A stretch of DNA of 64,000 nt from Paenibacillus sp. JNUCC32 (GTDB lineage Bacteria > Bacillota > Bacilli > Paenibacillales > Paenibacillaceae): contig NZ_CP062260.1 in the NCBI RefSeq assembly GCF_014863545.1, positions 5,729,501-5,793,500 on the forward strand, written 5' to 3'. Of the stretch, positions 52,825 to 62,364 are shown piece by piece. Made by a program: the position numbers and the translations under genes. The notes beneath the pieces are model-generated. The model was not told where the DNA came from, did not search any database, and saw only the letters and a list, made by a program, of their open reading frames with translations. The stretch's first letter is position 1. Each line of letters begins with the position of its first letter.

Positions 52825-53424
52825 ATGTCTACGGAAACGAACCATCCCTGTGTCATTTTGCCAGAAGAGCAAGCACCCGAAGATATGCAGCAATGCGAAC
52901 GCTGCGAATTGTGCAGACAGCGGAATCGCGTCATCTGGGGGGAAGGCAATCCGCAAGGCTCGCTGATGATGATCCTGGATAATCCGGGAGCCCGGGAGGA
53001 TCGGGAGGGTAACCCGTTCTTGTGCGGGACCCGGGAAACCCTCCAACTCGGCATGAGGGAAGCGGGCATGGATATCCACTCGGTTTACGTCACCTATTTG
53101 CTGAAACGCCGGCCAACCCGTGCTTATGATAAGCCTGCAACCCGAGCGGCATGCCTTCCGCATTTGCAGTCGCAGCTCCTTCAGAAGCAGCCGCTCGTAT
53201 TGTTTGGCTTTGGCAATGTCGTAGTCGAAGGATTATTCCCGCAGAAGGAGAATGCCACCGTCAAGGAGTTGCGGGGGAGCTGGCATGAATTTGAAGGAAT
53301 CCCGATTGGCTTTACCTATCATCCGCTGGCCGTTAGAAGAAGCCCCAATTTGCTAAGATTCTTTGTCGAGGATTTGAAAGGTTTGATGGCGAAGTGGGAG
53401 GAGAGAGCAGGGAGGGAGACATAA
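52825..53424 (+). CDS. Uracil-DNA glycosylase-like protein, atypical Fe-S subfamily
   Basis: A 199-residue UDG-fold protein. The active-site loop is DNPGAREDREGNPFLCG where canonical family 4 has GEAPG-x-x-E/D; the C-terminal YHPLAVRRSPN is the HP-x4-R/S motif. N-terminal C24-x2-C27-x2-C30 and the C in RAACLPHL would be cluster ligands, but the Cys of the usual KCRPP motif is Arg here (LLKRRPTR). Fe-S binding and uracil excision are therefore uncertain. ATG 52825 after AAGGAAG. It likely belongs to a diverged Bacillales subfamily of this fold. Confidence 0.8.
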   Translation: MSTETNHPCVILPEEQAPEDMQQCERCELCRQRNRVIWGEGNPQGSLMMILDNPGAREDREGNPFLCGTRETLQLGMREAGMDIHSVYVTYLLKRRPTRAYDKPATRAACLPHLQSQLLQKQPLVLFGFGNVVVEGLFPQKENATVKELRGSWHEFEGIPIGFTYHPLAVRRSPNLLRFFVEDLKGLMAKWEERAGRET

Positions 53425-53425
53425 G

Positions 53426-53458
53426 AAGGAGCGAACGCATCCGGCGTTCGCTCCTTTT
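53426..53458. terminator. Terminator between convergent genes
   Basis: Perfect 13-bp stem AAGGAGCGAACGC / GCGTTCGCTCCTT with a short loop, then TT. It serves the glycosylase gene and possibly the converging gene. Confidence 0.8.
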
Positions 53459-53505
53459 GCTGCAGTTTATTTCATCAAGGTCTCCATAAAATGCTCCCTC
53501 AGCGA

Positions 53506-54579
53506 TTACAAATAAATCCTCCGCGCTTCCTCATTAAAGAACGCAATCACGTTGGTATAATCAGCAATCTCGATCCGGTGATGCCGCAGGATCTTCTGCA
53601 TAAAAATAGCATCCGTAAAAAGGGAATTAATCATTCTCTCGCACCATACCGGCGTATCTTTAAAATAATCCACCAAATGATGAATTTGCTCAAACTCAAA
53701 ATAAAGGACATAACAGGTATAATTCTGAAGCAGCATACGGAAGCAATGATCACGGTAAGGGGTGGAGCGAGCGTCCGAGAGGAAATCGCTCATGATCCCG
53801 AATAGCGTCGTTTTATCCACCGAATGCATGTGCATAAAACCATCAACGTCATTGATCAGCCGCAATAGGGCCTCTAATCCTTCTTCCGGTGGCATCTCCA
53901 GCTTGGCCGATTTGCCCTCGATGGACCTTAACAGCTCCAGCGTAAGATGTTTGCATGCCTGGATTTCAGGGGGATCGATGAATACTTGATCTGCATACTT
54001 GTCGAGATGCTCGCTGTAGTAATCGTGATATGCAGTTACATAATGCTCAACATGAATGTTGGTTTTGGTATGGATCAAATCCTGCCCGCGGAATGAAAAG
54101 GCGTAGAGGGTCTCCTCATTAACCGGGTGCGCGTATAGGTAGAAAAAGAAGAAAAAGTCTCTTAATTGCAGCCTCTGTTCCTCGTTCAAGCCGGTGACAC
54201 CGTTCAATTGAGACAACTGAAAGAAACCATAGCTCTTCATGAAATCATTCATGGCATTGTACGGGTTGATCTTGGCTATGGACGTCGTTGCATTGATCGT
54301 AAACAGCAGATAATAGAATACCAATTCATCATAGACGTCCAGCTGTTTAAAAGAGTCGGACAGCACAGGCTTCCAGTCCGGACTCGCAACATAATGGGCG
54401 TCCCTCGGCTGCAATTCATGCGTCCACTCCACAAAAGCCTCATCGTTACGCTCGGCAAAGAATAATGCAGCGCCACCGTCCTCAAGAAGGCCGTATTCAA
54501 AGCCGCCTATCGGAGTGGACGGTAATCCTCTATTGAATTTCAGATTGAGATATTCGTTATATAGGAATTGAAGTTTCAT
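53506..54579 (-). CDS. Hypothetical protein, 357 residues
   Basis: Soluble protein rich in Phe, Tyr and His, with no signal peptide or TM helix (the LRDFFFFFYLYAHP run is aromatic but short). Mostly helical in the second half (LTLELLRSIEGKSAKLE; LEALLRLINDVDGF). No known catalytic motif. Start at 54579 with GAGGA about 9 bases upstream. Long clean frame with no rival on the other strand, so it is a real gene. I do not recognise the family. Confidence 0.75.
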   Translation of the reverse strand: MKLQFLYNEYLNLKFNRGLPSTPIGGFEYGLLEDGGAALFFAERNDEAFVEWTHELQPRDAHYVASPDWKPVLSDSFKQLDVYDELVFYYLLFTINATTSIAKINPYNAMNDFMKSYGFFQLSQLNGVTGLNEEQRLQLRDFFFFFYLYAHPVNEETLYAFSFRGQDLIHTKTNIHVEHYVTAYHDYYSEHLDKYADQVFIDPPEIQACKHLTLELLRSIEGKSAKLEMPPEEGLEALLRLINDVDGFMHMHSVDKTTLFGIMSDFLSDARSTPYRDHCFRMLLQNYTCYVLYFEFEQIHHLVDYFKDTPVWCERMINSLFTDAIFMQKILRHHRIEIADYTNVIAFFNEEARRIYL

Positions 54580-54975
54580 CGGTCATATCCTCGGTTCGTA
54601 AAGGTTTCATTCATCAGGAACACGGCAGTAGCTAACACGGATCCTTAATAGATATTCAACATCCAGCAGGGCATTCCTCTAGTTTCGCGGCAGGTGGACG
54701 TTATCTAAGCAGCGACATGCCAAGCCTTCTTTCATAAACGACGGATCCTCGAAAACCTGCGATACGGTTCTGCGCGTTCTCTTCAGCAAAACCTCTTGTT
54801 TGCCTCTGGATCTCCTATGCGGGCAACTTGAAGGATTCGGCACATCCACTCCCATGCCTAGCGACTCTACAACACGTTCGGTGGGGACGAACGGAATCCA
54901 GCCTGCCGTTTCCGGCACAGCCCATCTATGCCGTCCCGGTACAGCAGCGCTCGTTCACAGAGCTGCAGAATGCAA

Positions 54976-55004
54976 TTGCCGGGTTTACGGAAACGGTGTA
55001 CACT
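54976..55004 (+). promoter_or_regulatory. Promoter of the YesM/YesN genes
   Basis: TTGCCG (54976-54981), 17-bp spacer, TACACT (54999-55004). The remainder of the 435-base region 54580-55014 shows no gene, repeat or RNA element that I can support. Confidence 0.55.
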
Positions 55005-55014
55005 GGGGGCCGAA

Positions 55015-56877
55015 GTGACCATTATAGAACAGGGTGTGTTACATATTTTCAGACTGCGCCAATTTTATTTAAACCATCTGAAGCGAAAGATGTTCAACAA
55101 AATCGTCGTGCTGTATTCGGCCGTCATGATCGTGCTGTTCGCGATTGCGGCGACCTTGGTCTATCAATATCAAACGCAGCGCATACTCCGTGAGCAGACG
55201 GATGCGAATCTCAAATCCGCGCATGTCCTGAATATCTATTTGAGCCGGCAGTATGAGAGCATCCAGAATATATTCCAGCAGATTTACGGCGACGCCACGC
55301 TGAGCGACGAGCTGATCTATTTTTTGAACAACGAATATGAGAGTTACCTCAAATACCGCCTGGATTTGTACACCAAGACGGGGGAGCAGCGTTTGCGGTC
55401 CTTCAATACCCTGCTGAAGAATTACCTGGAGCAGGAGCCCAGCGCCAAAAGCGTGTCCATCTACAGTTATCCGAACGATTTTTATATGCACATCAGCCGG
55501 ACCAACCAGCAGCTGAATAATGAATCCGGTTCCAAAAGCAAATGGGAGAACTGGTTCGCCCGCCGGGAGCAGCACAGCTGGGATACCATGCCGCTAAACG
55601 AGCTTTCAGGTTCAGCCGCAGGCTCCGGTGCAAGGTCCTATTCCTATTCGCGAGAGCTGAAGGACCCTTGGACCCTGGAACGGGTAGGCATGTTGAACGT
55701 GGAGTTCGACGCCCGGCAAATATCGACCTGGCTCGAGAGCAGAGCTTCGGTCAAAGGCCGGATCATGGTGTTGAACGCCCAGGGAACCGTGATTTACGAC
55801 TCGGAGGATGTGTATTACGGTCAAACCTATCCCTACCACTTGGAACCGGAAAAAGCCGGAGACTGGGTGGAGCTGGACGAACCCTCCAAGGTGAACATGT
55901 TGAATGTCGGGAATGCGGGCTTGTCGGTGGTGGGTATCGTGTCGAAATCCTCGATCGAGGAGAATACGGAGAGTTTGAGGACCGGACTGATCCTGGTCAC
56001 GCTTGTATTTATGGCGGCCAGCTTTGCAATTACGTTCACGATCGTTCGAAAATTCTCCAAAAAAGTGCAGCGGATCATCCGCTCGATGAACCGCATCGGC
56101 GAAGGCGATCTGTCGACGCGCATCCAGATGTCCGGCGAAGACGAGCTGCAGCAAATTTCCCGCCGGTTCAACGACATGGGCGACCGTTTGGAGCAGTACA
56201 TCGATAAGATGTACACCTCGGAAATCAAGCAAAAAAACGCGGAGCTGGTTGCCCTGCAGTCGCAGATCAATCCCCATTTTTTATACAATACGCTGGAATC
56301 CATTCGCATGAAGGCGTATTTCGTGGGAGCGAAGGAAGTGGGCCAAATGATATACAGCCTGTCGGTCATGTTCAAGAACATGGTGAAGAAGAGCACGATG
56401 GTTACCGTTGAAGAGGAGATCGATATGTGCTCGGTTTACCTCGACTTGTTCCGCATCCGCTATGAAGGGCGGCTGGAGACGGAAATTGAGGTCGACCCGG
56501 AAATCCAAAACCTTAGCATTATCAAGCTGCTCATCCAGCCCATCGTGGAAAACTATATCGTTCACGGATTCCGTCCGCTTGAGGACAACAATAAAATTTC
56601 TGTCCGGGCCCACGGGGCAGAGGACCGGGTCGTGATTACCGTCTCAGACAATGGAACGGGCATACCGGAGGAAAAGCTGATCCAGATCCGCCAGACGCTG
56701 GACAAGGTTCTCCAGCCTCCCGACAAGGGCTACCGGTCGATCGGGCTGATGAACGTGCATGAACGGATCGTTCTGAATTACGGAAGTGATTACGGCGTGA
56801 CCATCCGCAGCACGGAGGGGCAGGGAACGGAGGTCCGCATGGAAATACCGAAGCTTCGCAAGGGGGAGACGACATGA
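55015..56877 (+). CDS. Sensor histidine kinase, YesM type
   Basis: Two-TM sensor kinase of about 620 residues: TM1 (FNKIVVLYSAVMIVLFAIAA), extracellular sensor of about 260 residues, TM2 (LILVTLVFMAASFAITFTIV), HAMP (about 360-412), His_kinase domain with QINPHFLYNTLE (phospho-acceptor His421 from this start) and HATPase (IVENYIVHGF; DNGTGIP; GYRSIGLMNVHERI). The start is uncertain: GTG 55015 lies very close to the predicted transcript start; GTG 55036 or ATG 55090 are alternatives, none with a good SD. Overlaps its response regulator (ATGA). Probably senses glycan fragments, given the operon that follows. Confidence 0.88.
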   Translation: MTIIEQGVLHIFRLRQFYLNHLKRKMFNKIVVLYSAVMIVLFAIAATLVYQYQTQRILREQTDANLKSAHVLNIYLSRQYESIQNIFQQIYGDATLSDELIYFLNNEYESYLKYRLDLYTKTGEQRLRSFNTLLKNYLEQEPSAKSVSIYSYPNDFYMHISRTNQQLNNESGSKSKWENWFARREQHSWDTMPLNELSGSAAGSGARSYSYSRELKDPWTLERVGMLNVEFDARQISTWLESRASVKGRIMVLNAQGTVIYDSEDVYYGQTYPYHLEPEKAGDWVELDEPSKVNMLNVGNAGLSVVGIVSKSSIEENTESLRTGLILVTLVFMAASFAITFTIVRKFSKKVQRIIRSMNRIGEGDLSTRIQMSGEDELQQISRRFNDMGDRLEQYIDKMYTSEIKQKNAELVALQSQINPHFLYNTLESIRMKAYFVGAKEVGQMIYSLSVMFKNMVKKSTMVTVEEEIDMCSVYLDLFRIRYEGRLETEIEVDPEIQNLSIIKLLIQPIVENYIVHGFRPLEDNNKISVRAHGAEDRVVITVSDNGTGIPEEKLIQIRQTLDKVLQPPDKGYRSIGLMNVHERIVLNYGSDYGVTIRSTEGQGTEVRMEIPKLRKGETT

Positions 56878-58424
56878 GGAGCGTATTTTTTGTTGATGAT
56901 GAGCCTTTGATTGCTCAGGGATTGGCCACGATTGTGGATTGGCAGGAATACGATCTGCACGTGTCCGGTTCGGCCAACGATGGGCTGCAGGCGCTAGAGA
57001 AATTGAAGGAAGAGCCTGTGGATCTGCTGATCACGGATATTATGATGCCAAGAATGAACGGACTCGAGCTCATTAAGAAGGTGAAAGCCATGCATCCCCG
57101 CACCAAGTTCATTGTGCTTAGCGGGTATGAGGAATTCGAATATGTGAAGATAGGGATTACGCTCGGCATCCAAAATTACATTTTGAAGCCGATCAACATC
57201 GAGGAGCTGGAAGCAACGATCAAGCATATCCGGGGCGATTGGGAACGCGAGGAGCTGAAGCGGTTTCGCTCCGAGGAGGATTGGAAGGTTCTCCGCAGCA
57301 ATATTTTGCAGCGATGGGTGAACGGCGAAATCAAAAGCTCGGAGCTCAAGCAAAGAGCCGAGCTTCTCGGCATTCCGCTGCATTATCCGTCATACCAGGT
57401 TAACGTGCTGCGGCTCATATCCGACGAGCGCTCGGTATCCCAGCTCTTCCGCCTGACCAGCCTGGCGGATGAATGCTGCCAAGCTCTTTCGGAGGAGCTT
57501 GGGGGAGATCATGAGGTCATTTGTTTTCCCGATGCGGATGACGACATCGTTGTTTTGACGGCCTCGATGAAGGAGCGGAAGGATGCTGCGCGGGAAGGGA
57601 TGAGAGGAGCCATGGCCAAGCTGCGGCAGTTGACCGGCTTGCGCATGTGGTGCGCCGAAGGTCATGCGGCTGTCCATGATTTTAAAGATATTCAGGAGAG
57701 CTACAGGCTAGCGAAAGGCCACTTCAACGCCCGCCTGATTGCAGGAGATGAAGAGACCTTATACCATCCGCCTGCGGAACCGGAGTCCGATCCGGCATCT
57801 TCGCCGTCGGTTCGCCCCGATGCCTTCGCGAAGCTGCTGATCGAAGGCGATGTTTCGTCCTTGCAGGCCTACATCGAATCCGTTCTTGACGGCGGCAGCG
57901 GGGCGCAGACGGTACCCAGGGGAGCCTGCATGAATGCGGCTGTCCAATTGATGATAGCGGCAAAGGATGTGGAGAAAAGCCCCGACTACAGCGAGGTGTT
58001 CACGCCAATGCACCGGATTAATACGCTCCAGGGGCTCCGAAGCCATGTATGGCGCATTGTCGAGCGCAGCCTCCAGCGCCTGCAGGAAGCGGAACAGGGG
58101 TACAGCCCCCATGTATCGTTCCTTGTCGAGCAGGTGCAGCACCATTATCCGGAAGAGCTATCCTTGAAGACGCTGAGCCAGCGGCTGCAGATGCATCCGA
58201 ATTATTTGGGGCAGCTCTTTCAGCAGGAGGTCGGCGCAAGCTTTTCGGATTATTTGAACCATTACCGCATCGAGAAAGCGACGCAGCTCCTGCTGCATAC
58301 CGATCAGAAGACGGCGGATATCGCTTTCAGCGTAGGTTACACGGACAGCTCGTACTTTTACAGGCAGTTCAAAAAATATACGGGCGTATCTCCAACCGAG
58401 ATGAGGTCCATGTATCGGATCTAA
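56874..58424 (+). CDS. Response regulator, YesN type (AraC HTH)
   Basis: A 516-residue cytosolic regulator: receiver domain (residues 1-120, D8/D9, phospho-acceptor D55, KPI with Lys near 103), a long middle region, and a C-terminal AraC/XylS double helix-turn-helix (about 415-516: LKTLSQRLQMHPNYLGQLF, then IAFSVGYTDSSYFYRQFKKY). Starts inside the kinase stop (ATGA). YesN-type regulators activate neighbouring sugar-uptake operons; the ABC operon 271 bases downstream is the obvious target. Confidence 0.92.
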   Translation: MRSVFFVDDEPLIAQGLATIVDWQEYDLHVSGSANDGLQALEKLKEEPVDLLITDIMMPRMNGLELIKKVKAMHPRTKFIVLSGYEEFEYVKIGITLGIQNYILKPINIEELEATIKHIRGDWEREELKRFRSEEDWKVLRSNILQRWVNGEIKSSELKQRAELLGIPLHYPSYQVNVLRLISDERSVSQLFRLTSLADECCQALSEELGGDHEVICFPDADDDIVVLTASMKERKDAAREGMRGAMAKLRQLTGLRMWCAEGHAAVHDFKDIQESYRLAKGHFNARLIAGDEETLYHPPAEPESDPASSPSVRPDAFAKLLIEGDVSSLQAYIESVLDGGSGAQTVPRGACMNAAVQLMIAAKDVEKSPDYSEVFTPMHRINTLQGLRSHVWRIVERSLQRLQEAEQGYSPHVSFLVEQVQHHYPEELSLKTLSQRLQMHPNYLGQLFQQEVGASFSDYLNHYRIEKATQLLLHTDQKTADIAFSVGYTDSSYFYRQFKKYTGVSPTEMRSMYRI

Positions 58425-58444
58425 CACCAACGTTTCTCTTTGCG

Positions 58445-58479
58445 ACAGGCTCAAGGCGAATCCGCTTTGGCCTGTTTTT
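58445..58479 (+). terminator. Terminator of the two-component genes
   Basis: ACAGGC (58445-58450) pairs with GCCTGT (58470-58475), with inner AAGGCG/CGCTTT pairing, then a T run. Confidence 0.65.
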
Positions 58480-58535
58480 CTTGTTGTTTGTGAAGGATTC
58501 TTTAATTTATCCATACCGTTCTAGTATTTTTCAAC

Positions 58536-58565
58536 TTGAGGGCGGTAGCGCTTACTTGGCACAAT
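58536..58565 (+). promoter_or_regulatory. Promoter with cre-like site before the ABC operon
   Basis: TTGAGG (58536-58541) / 18 / CACAAT (58560-58565). The spacer contains CGGTAGCGCTTACT (58543-58556), which matches the ideal cre TGTAAGCGCTTACA at 10 of 14 positions including the whole 3' half. Combined YesN activation and CcpA repression is likely. Confidence 0.5.
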
Positions 58566-58695
58566 AAAAGTAGTTAAAGGACGAGTGAGAAGATAACGGC
58601 CGGCTCTTGGATAAAGCCGCATTGACAACGATCATGGGACATTTTAAAGCTTCGGTCGCATCACTTGCATTTAACAGGGAAGAGGAGGAGTGCCC

Positions 58696-59625
58696 ATGTC
58701 GGGGTTCATCAAAAAGGTTATACGCAACCGGTTCATGCTGCTGATGATACTGCCCGGAACCATTTGGTTTCTGATCTTTGCATACTTGCCCATGTTCGGC
58801 ACCGTGCTCGCTTTTAAGGATTTCCGCATCAGCCCGGACGGTTTCTTCGCCAGCGTGTTCAACAGCGAATGGGTAGGATTCAAAAACTTCGAGTATCTGT
58901 TTACGACCAATGATGCCTATATCATTACGAGAAATACGATTCTTTATAACCTCGCCTTTATCATTCTGGGCCTGGTCATTGCGGTCGGGTTTGCGATCAT
59001 GCTGAGCGAGCTTGTCAACAAGCGGACGGCCAAGGTATATCAGACCGGTATGTTTCTGCCGCATTTTTTGTCGTGGGTCATCATCAGTTATTTTGCGTTC
59101 ACCTTTCTGAGCGTGGACAAAGGAACGCTGAACCAAATCATTACCTATTTCGGAGGAGAGCCGATCAGCTGGTATTCGGAAGCGAAGTATTGGCCCTTCA
59201 TCATCATTTTTGTCGGCATCTGGAAAGGCGTAGGCTACAACAGCGTTATTTATCTTGCGGCTATCACAGGGATCGACAAGTCTTATTATGAAGCGGCCGT
59301 CATCGACGGCGCCAGCAAGTGGAAGCAGGTGCGGTACATCACCATTCCGCTGCTGAAGCCGCTCATGATCATCCTGACCATACTGGCGATCGGCGGCATC
59401 TTCCGTTCCGATTTCGGATTGTTCTACCAGCTTCCGAAGGATTCGGGCGCGCTGTACCCGGTTACGAACGTCATCGATACCTTCGTCTACCGCGGTCTGA
59501 TCAACATGGGAGACATCGGCATGAGCACGGCAGCGGGCTTGTACCAATCGTTTGTCGGACTGGTTCTGATTCTGGTTGCCAATTATATCGTTCGAAAAAT
59601 CGAAAAAGATCATGCGATCTTCTAA
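58696..59625 (+). CDS. ABC sugar permease, LplB-like
   Basis: A 309-residue permease with six TM helices and EAA loop EAAVIDGASKWKQVRYITIP. Of the type (LplB/YteP) paired with YesMN systems for complex oligosaccharides. ATG 58696 is six bases after GAGGAGGAG; a GTG at 58690 abuts the SD and is rejected. First gene of the ABC-GH85 operon; no ATPase gene is present. Confidence 0.92.
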   Translation: MSGFIKKVIRNRFMLLMILPGTIWFLIFAYLPMFGTVLAFKDFRISPDGFFASVFNSEWVGFKNFEYLFTTNDAYIITRNTILYNLAFIILGLVIAVGFAIMLSELVNKRTAKVYQTGMFLPHFLSWVIISYFAFTFLSVDKGTLNQIITYFGGEPISWYSEAKYWPFIIIFVGIWKGVGYNSVIYLAAITGIDKSYYEAAVIDGASKWKQVRYITIPLLKPLMIILTILAIGGIFRSDFGLFYQLPKDSGALYPVTNVIDTFVYRGLINMGDIGMSTAAGLYQSFVGLVLILVANYIVRKIEKDHAIF

Positions 59626-59646
59626 TCCGAGGGAGGTGTAACTTCA

Positions 59647-60594
59647 ATGTCGCAGCTATCAACGCAAACCGCCCGCCAGTCGGCCAAGCGTTCAAGGAAG
59701 AGAGACTATAATGCCATCTCCCCTTTGTGGAATACGATTTTCAATATCGTGATCGGGCTCTTCTCGTTCTCCTGTATCTTTCCGTTCCTATTTGTTATCA
59801 TTATTTCCCTGACGGACGAACAGACGCTGGTCCTGGAAGGCTTTAGGCTGCTGCCGAGCCAGTTCAGCACGGCCGCGTACGAGTATATTTTCAAAACGGG
59901 AAGCGAATTGCTGTCCTCATTCGGCTTGACGCTCCTGGTCACGGTGCTGGGAACGCTGGTGAGTCTGGCGCTGGTTACGACCTATGCGTATGCCTTGTCC
60001 CGCCGAAACTTTGAATTTAGAGGGTTTTTCAGCTTTCTGGCGTTCTTCACCATGTTGTTCTCGGGCGGCATGGTACCGGGTTATATCGTGATGACCCAGT
60101 TCCTGCATCTGCAGAACACGATCTGGGCGCTGATCTTTCCGCTATCCTTGAGCGCGTTCTCCATCATCGTCATGAGGACCTTTTTTCAAACGACGATTCC
60201 GGATGAGATTATCGAGTCCGCCAAAATCGATGGCGCCGGCGAATTTCTGACCTTTATCCGTATCGTCCTGCCGGTCTCGCTGCCGGGGATCGCCACCATC
60301 GGCTTGTTCAGCTCATTGGGCTACTGGAACGACTGGTTTAACGCCTTGCTGTACTACAACAATCCGCAGGCGACGCCACCGCTGCAGTTCATGCTCATGC
60401 AGATCGAGAAGAACATGGACTTCCTGACGAAGAATGCGCAGAATATCGGCTCGTTCGATGTGGCCGCCGGCCTGCCGACGGAGACGGTAAGGATGGCGAT
60501 GGTCGTATTGGCCACGCTGCCGATCGTCATGGCGTATCCGTTCTTCCAGCGGTATTTTGTCCAGGGTCTGACCGTAGGCTCGGTCAAAGGATAA
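59647..60594 (+). CDS. ABC sugar permease, YtcP-like
   Basis: Second permease, 315 residues, six TM helices, EAA loop ESAKIDGAGEFLTFIRIVLP and the C-terminal FVQGLTVGSVKG typical of YtcP/LplC proteins. GGGAGGTG before the ATG. It lies 21 bases after the first permease. Confidence 0.92.
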   Translation: MSQLSTQTARQSAKRSRKRDYNAISPLWNTIFNIVIGLFSFSCIFPFLFVIIISLTDEQTLVLEGFRLLPSQFSTAAYEYIFKTGSELLSSFGLTLLVTVLGTLVSLALVTTYAYALSRRNFEFRGFFSFLAFFTMLFSGGMVPGYIVMTQFLHLQNTIWALIFPLSLSAFSIIVMRTFFQTTIPDEIIESAKIDGAGEFLTFIRIVLPVSLPGIATIGLFSSLGYWNDWFNALLYYNNPQATPPLQFMLMQIEKNMDFLTKNAQNIGSFDVAAGLPTETVRMAMVVLATLPIVMAYPFFQRYFVQGLTVGSVKG

Positions 60595-60625
60595 TTTCAT
60601 AAGGTTGAACCCGCAAGCGCACACT

Positions 60626-60641
60626 GCCGGAGAAATCCGGC
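60626..60641 (+). other. Short hairpin between permease and binding-protein genes
   Basis: GCCGGA gaaa TCCGGC, a GNRA-type tetraloop hairpin followed by TTTC. It may stabilise the downstream mRNA or attenuate slightly. Confidence 0.4.
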
Positions 60642-60711
60642 TTTCATGTCCCGGGTGTGTAAGCGGTATCAATATAGCAATAACCATTAAGTGACACAGG
60701 GGGAAAAACTC

Positions 60712-62235
60712 ATGTTTAAGAAGAAGATTTCTTTACTGTCCCTTGCTCTCGTGCTTCTGCTGACCGTTGTACTGTCGGCCTGCGGCAGCAAGGAAGGCGG
60801 CAGTAAGCCAAGTGAACCAGCGAAGGAAGAGGCGGCTGTCCAAAGCGACGGCACCATTGATGCCTCCAAACTGGATCCGGTCAAACTGAAAATGTACATG
60901 ATCGGGCCAAATCAGAAAGACCTGCCTATGGTTCAAGAGGAAATCAATAAATATTTGACGGAAAAAATCAATGCAACGATCGAAATCAGCATGATCGACT
61001 GGGGCGATTACAGCCAGCGGATGCAGGTGATTACGAGCTCCGGCGAGAATTACGACATCGCCTTCACCAGCTCGTGGGCGTTCGATTACCTTCCAAATGC
61101 GGCAAAAGGCGCGTTTAAGCCGTTGAACGAACTGCTCGATCAGTACGGAAAAGGCATTAAGGAAGTACTGGATCCCCGTTTCCTGGAAGGAACGAAGGTT
61201 AACGGCGTCAACTATGGCATCCCGGCCAACAAGGAACTGGCACAGCAATTTGTATGGCGCTTCAACAAAAAGTATCTGGATAAGTACAACCTGGACATTT
61301 CCAAGGTGACCACGCTTGAAGATCTGGAACCGCTTCTCAAAACGATTAAAGAGAACGAGCCTGCGGAAATTACGCCGCTTGCCGTACCGAAAGGCTTTAA
61401 ACCGTACATGCCGTTTGACTACCCGCTCGGCGATGAAATTCCGATCGGCATGTATCTGGACACCGAGGACTTTAAATTCGTGAATTTGCTGGATTCGCCT
61501 GAATTGAAATCGGCGCTGACGACCATGCGCAAATACTATAAAGCGGGCTATGTGCGTGAGGACATTGCAACGCTGGACGGCATCGACAACATCAAAACCG
61601 GCAAATGGCTCGTGGACCGCGAAATTACGCAGCCATACGCAGAGCTTGGCTGGTCCAGAAACGCGGGCTATGACATCGTGACCAGACCGATGCATGATCC
61701 TGTCATTTACACCAGCTCCGCAGCAGGTTCGATGATGGCCATTTCTTCTTACTCCAAAAATTCGGAGCGGGCGATGATGTTCCTGAACCTGCTGAACACG
61801 GACGTGAAACTCCGGAACATGATTCAATACGGCTTGGAAGGAACGCACTACAAGAAGCTTGAAGAGCCGTATATCGAGGATATGCCTGCCATGCAGGAGA
61901 ACTATGCGATGCCTGGTTTCGCGCTCGGCAACATGTTCCTGACGTACCTTCACGAAGGCGAGCCGAAGGACAAATGGGAAGCATTCGAGAAATTTAATAC
62001 CTCTGCCGTAGTGGCGCCTACGTTCGGCTTTAATTTCGACACGGCTCCGGTCAAAACGGAGGTCGCGGCCATCACGAACGTAGCCAAGGAATTTATTCCG
62101 GCGCTGTACACCGGCTCCGTCGATCCTGAAGAATATCTGCCGAAGGCTAAACAAAAGTTCCAGGATGCCGGCATCGACAAAGTGATCGCCGAAGCTCAAA
62201 AGCAGTTCGATGAGTGGAAGGCTCAAAACAAGTAA
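60712..62235 (+). CDS. ABC transporter oligosaccharide-binding lipoprotein
   Basis: A 507-residue extracellular binding protein with lipoprotein signal and lipobox LSAC (Cys24), LipO/LplA-like. The mature region includes YMIGPNQKDLPMVQEEINKY and IDWGDYSQRMQV, typical of the long binding proteins that partner LplB/YtcP. Start 60712 is eight bases after AGGGGG; a GTG seven codons earlier is less likely. It delivers a glycan fragment, presumably released by the GH85 enzyme next door. Confidence 0.92.
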   Translation: MFKKKISLLSLALVLLLTVVLSACGSKEGGSKPSEPAKEEAAVQSDGTIDASKLDPVKLKMYMIGPNQKDLPMVQEEINKYLTEKINATIEISMIDWGDYSQRMQVITSSGENYDIAFTSSWAFDYLPNAAKGAFKPLNELLDQYGKGIKEVLDPRFLEGTKVNGVNYGIPANKELAQQFVWRFNKKYLDKYNLDISKVTTLEDLEPLLKTIKENEPAEITPLAVPKGFKPYMPFDYPLGDEIPIGMYLDTEDFKFVNLLDSPELKSALTTMRKYYKAGYVREDIATLDGIDNIKTGKWLVDREITQPYAELGWSRNAGYDIVTRPMHDPVIYTSSAAGSMMAISSYSKNSERAMMFLNLLNTDVKLRNMIQYGLEGTHYKKLEEPYIEDMPAMQENYAMPGFALGNMFLTYLHEGEPKDKWEAFEKFNTSAVVAPTFGFNFDTAPVKTEVAAITNVAKEFIPALYTGSVDPEEYLPKAKQKFQDAGIDKVIAEAQKQFDEWKAQNK

Positions 62236-62258
62236 TCCGTAAAGGGTATGAAGGGTAG

Positions 62259-62283
62259 AAGCGGCTGTTCCTTACGGCCGTTT
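62259..62283 (+). other. Attenuator-like hairpin before the GH85 gene
   Basis: AAGCGGC (62259-62265) pairs with GCCGTTT (62277-62283, one wobble), followed by CTCTC rather than a T run. A partial terminator at most, so read-through into the GH85 gene is expected. Confidence 0.35.
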
Positions 62284-62364
62284 CTCTCTGTCCTTTCTTT
62301 CTTCACCGAAAAAGGTTCCAATGTGCGTAAGCGAAATGATCTTCGAATAATAGGAGGTTTTCCC

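Noticed and set aside
60733..62226. 497-codon open frame on the minus strand opposite the binding-protein gene
   Set aside because: Full-length shadow of the lipoprotein gene, rich in R, H, V and F as antisense frames are; no motif.
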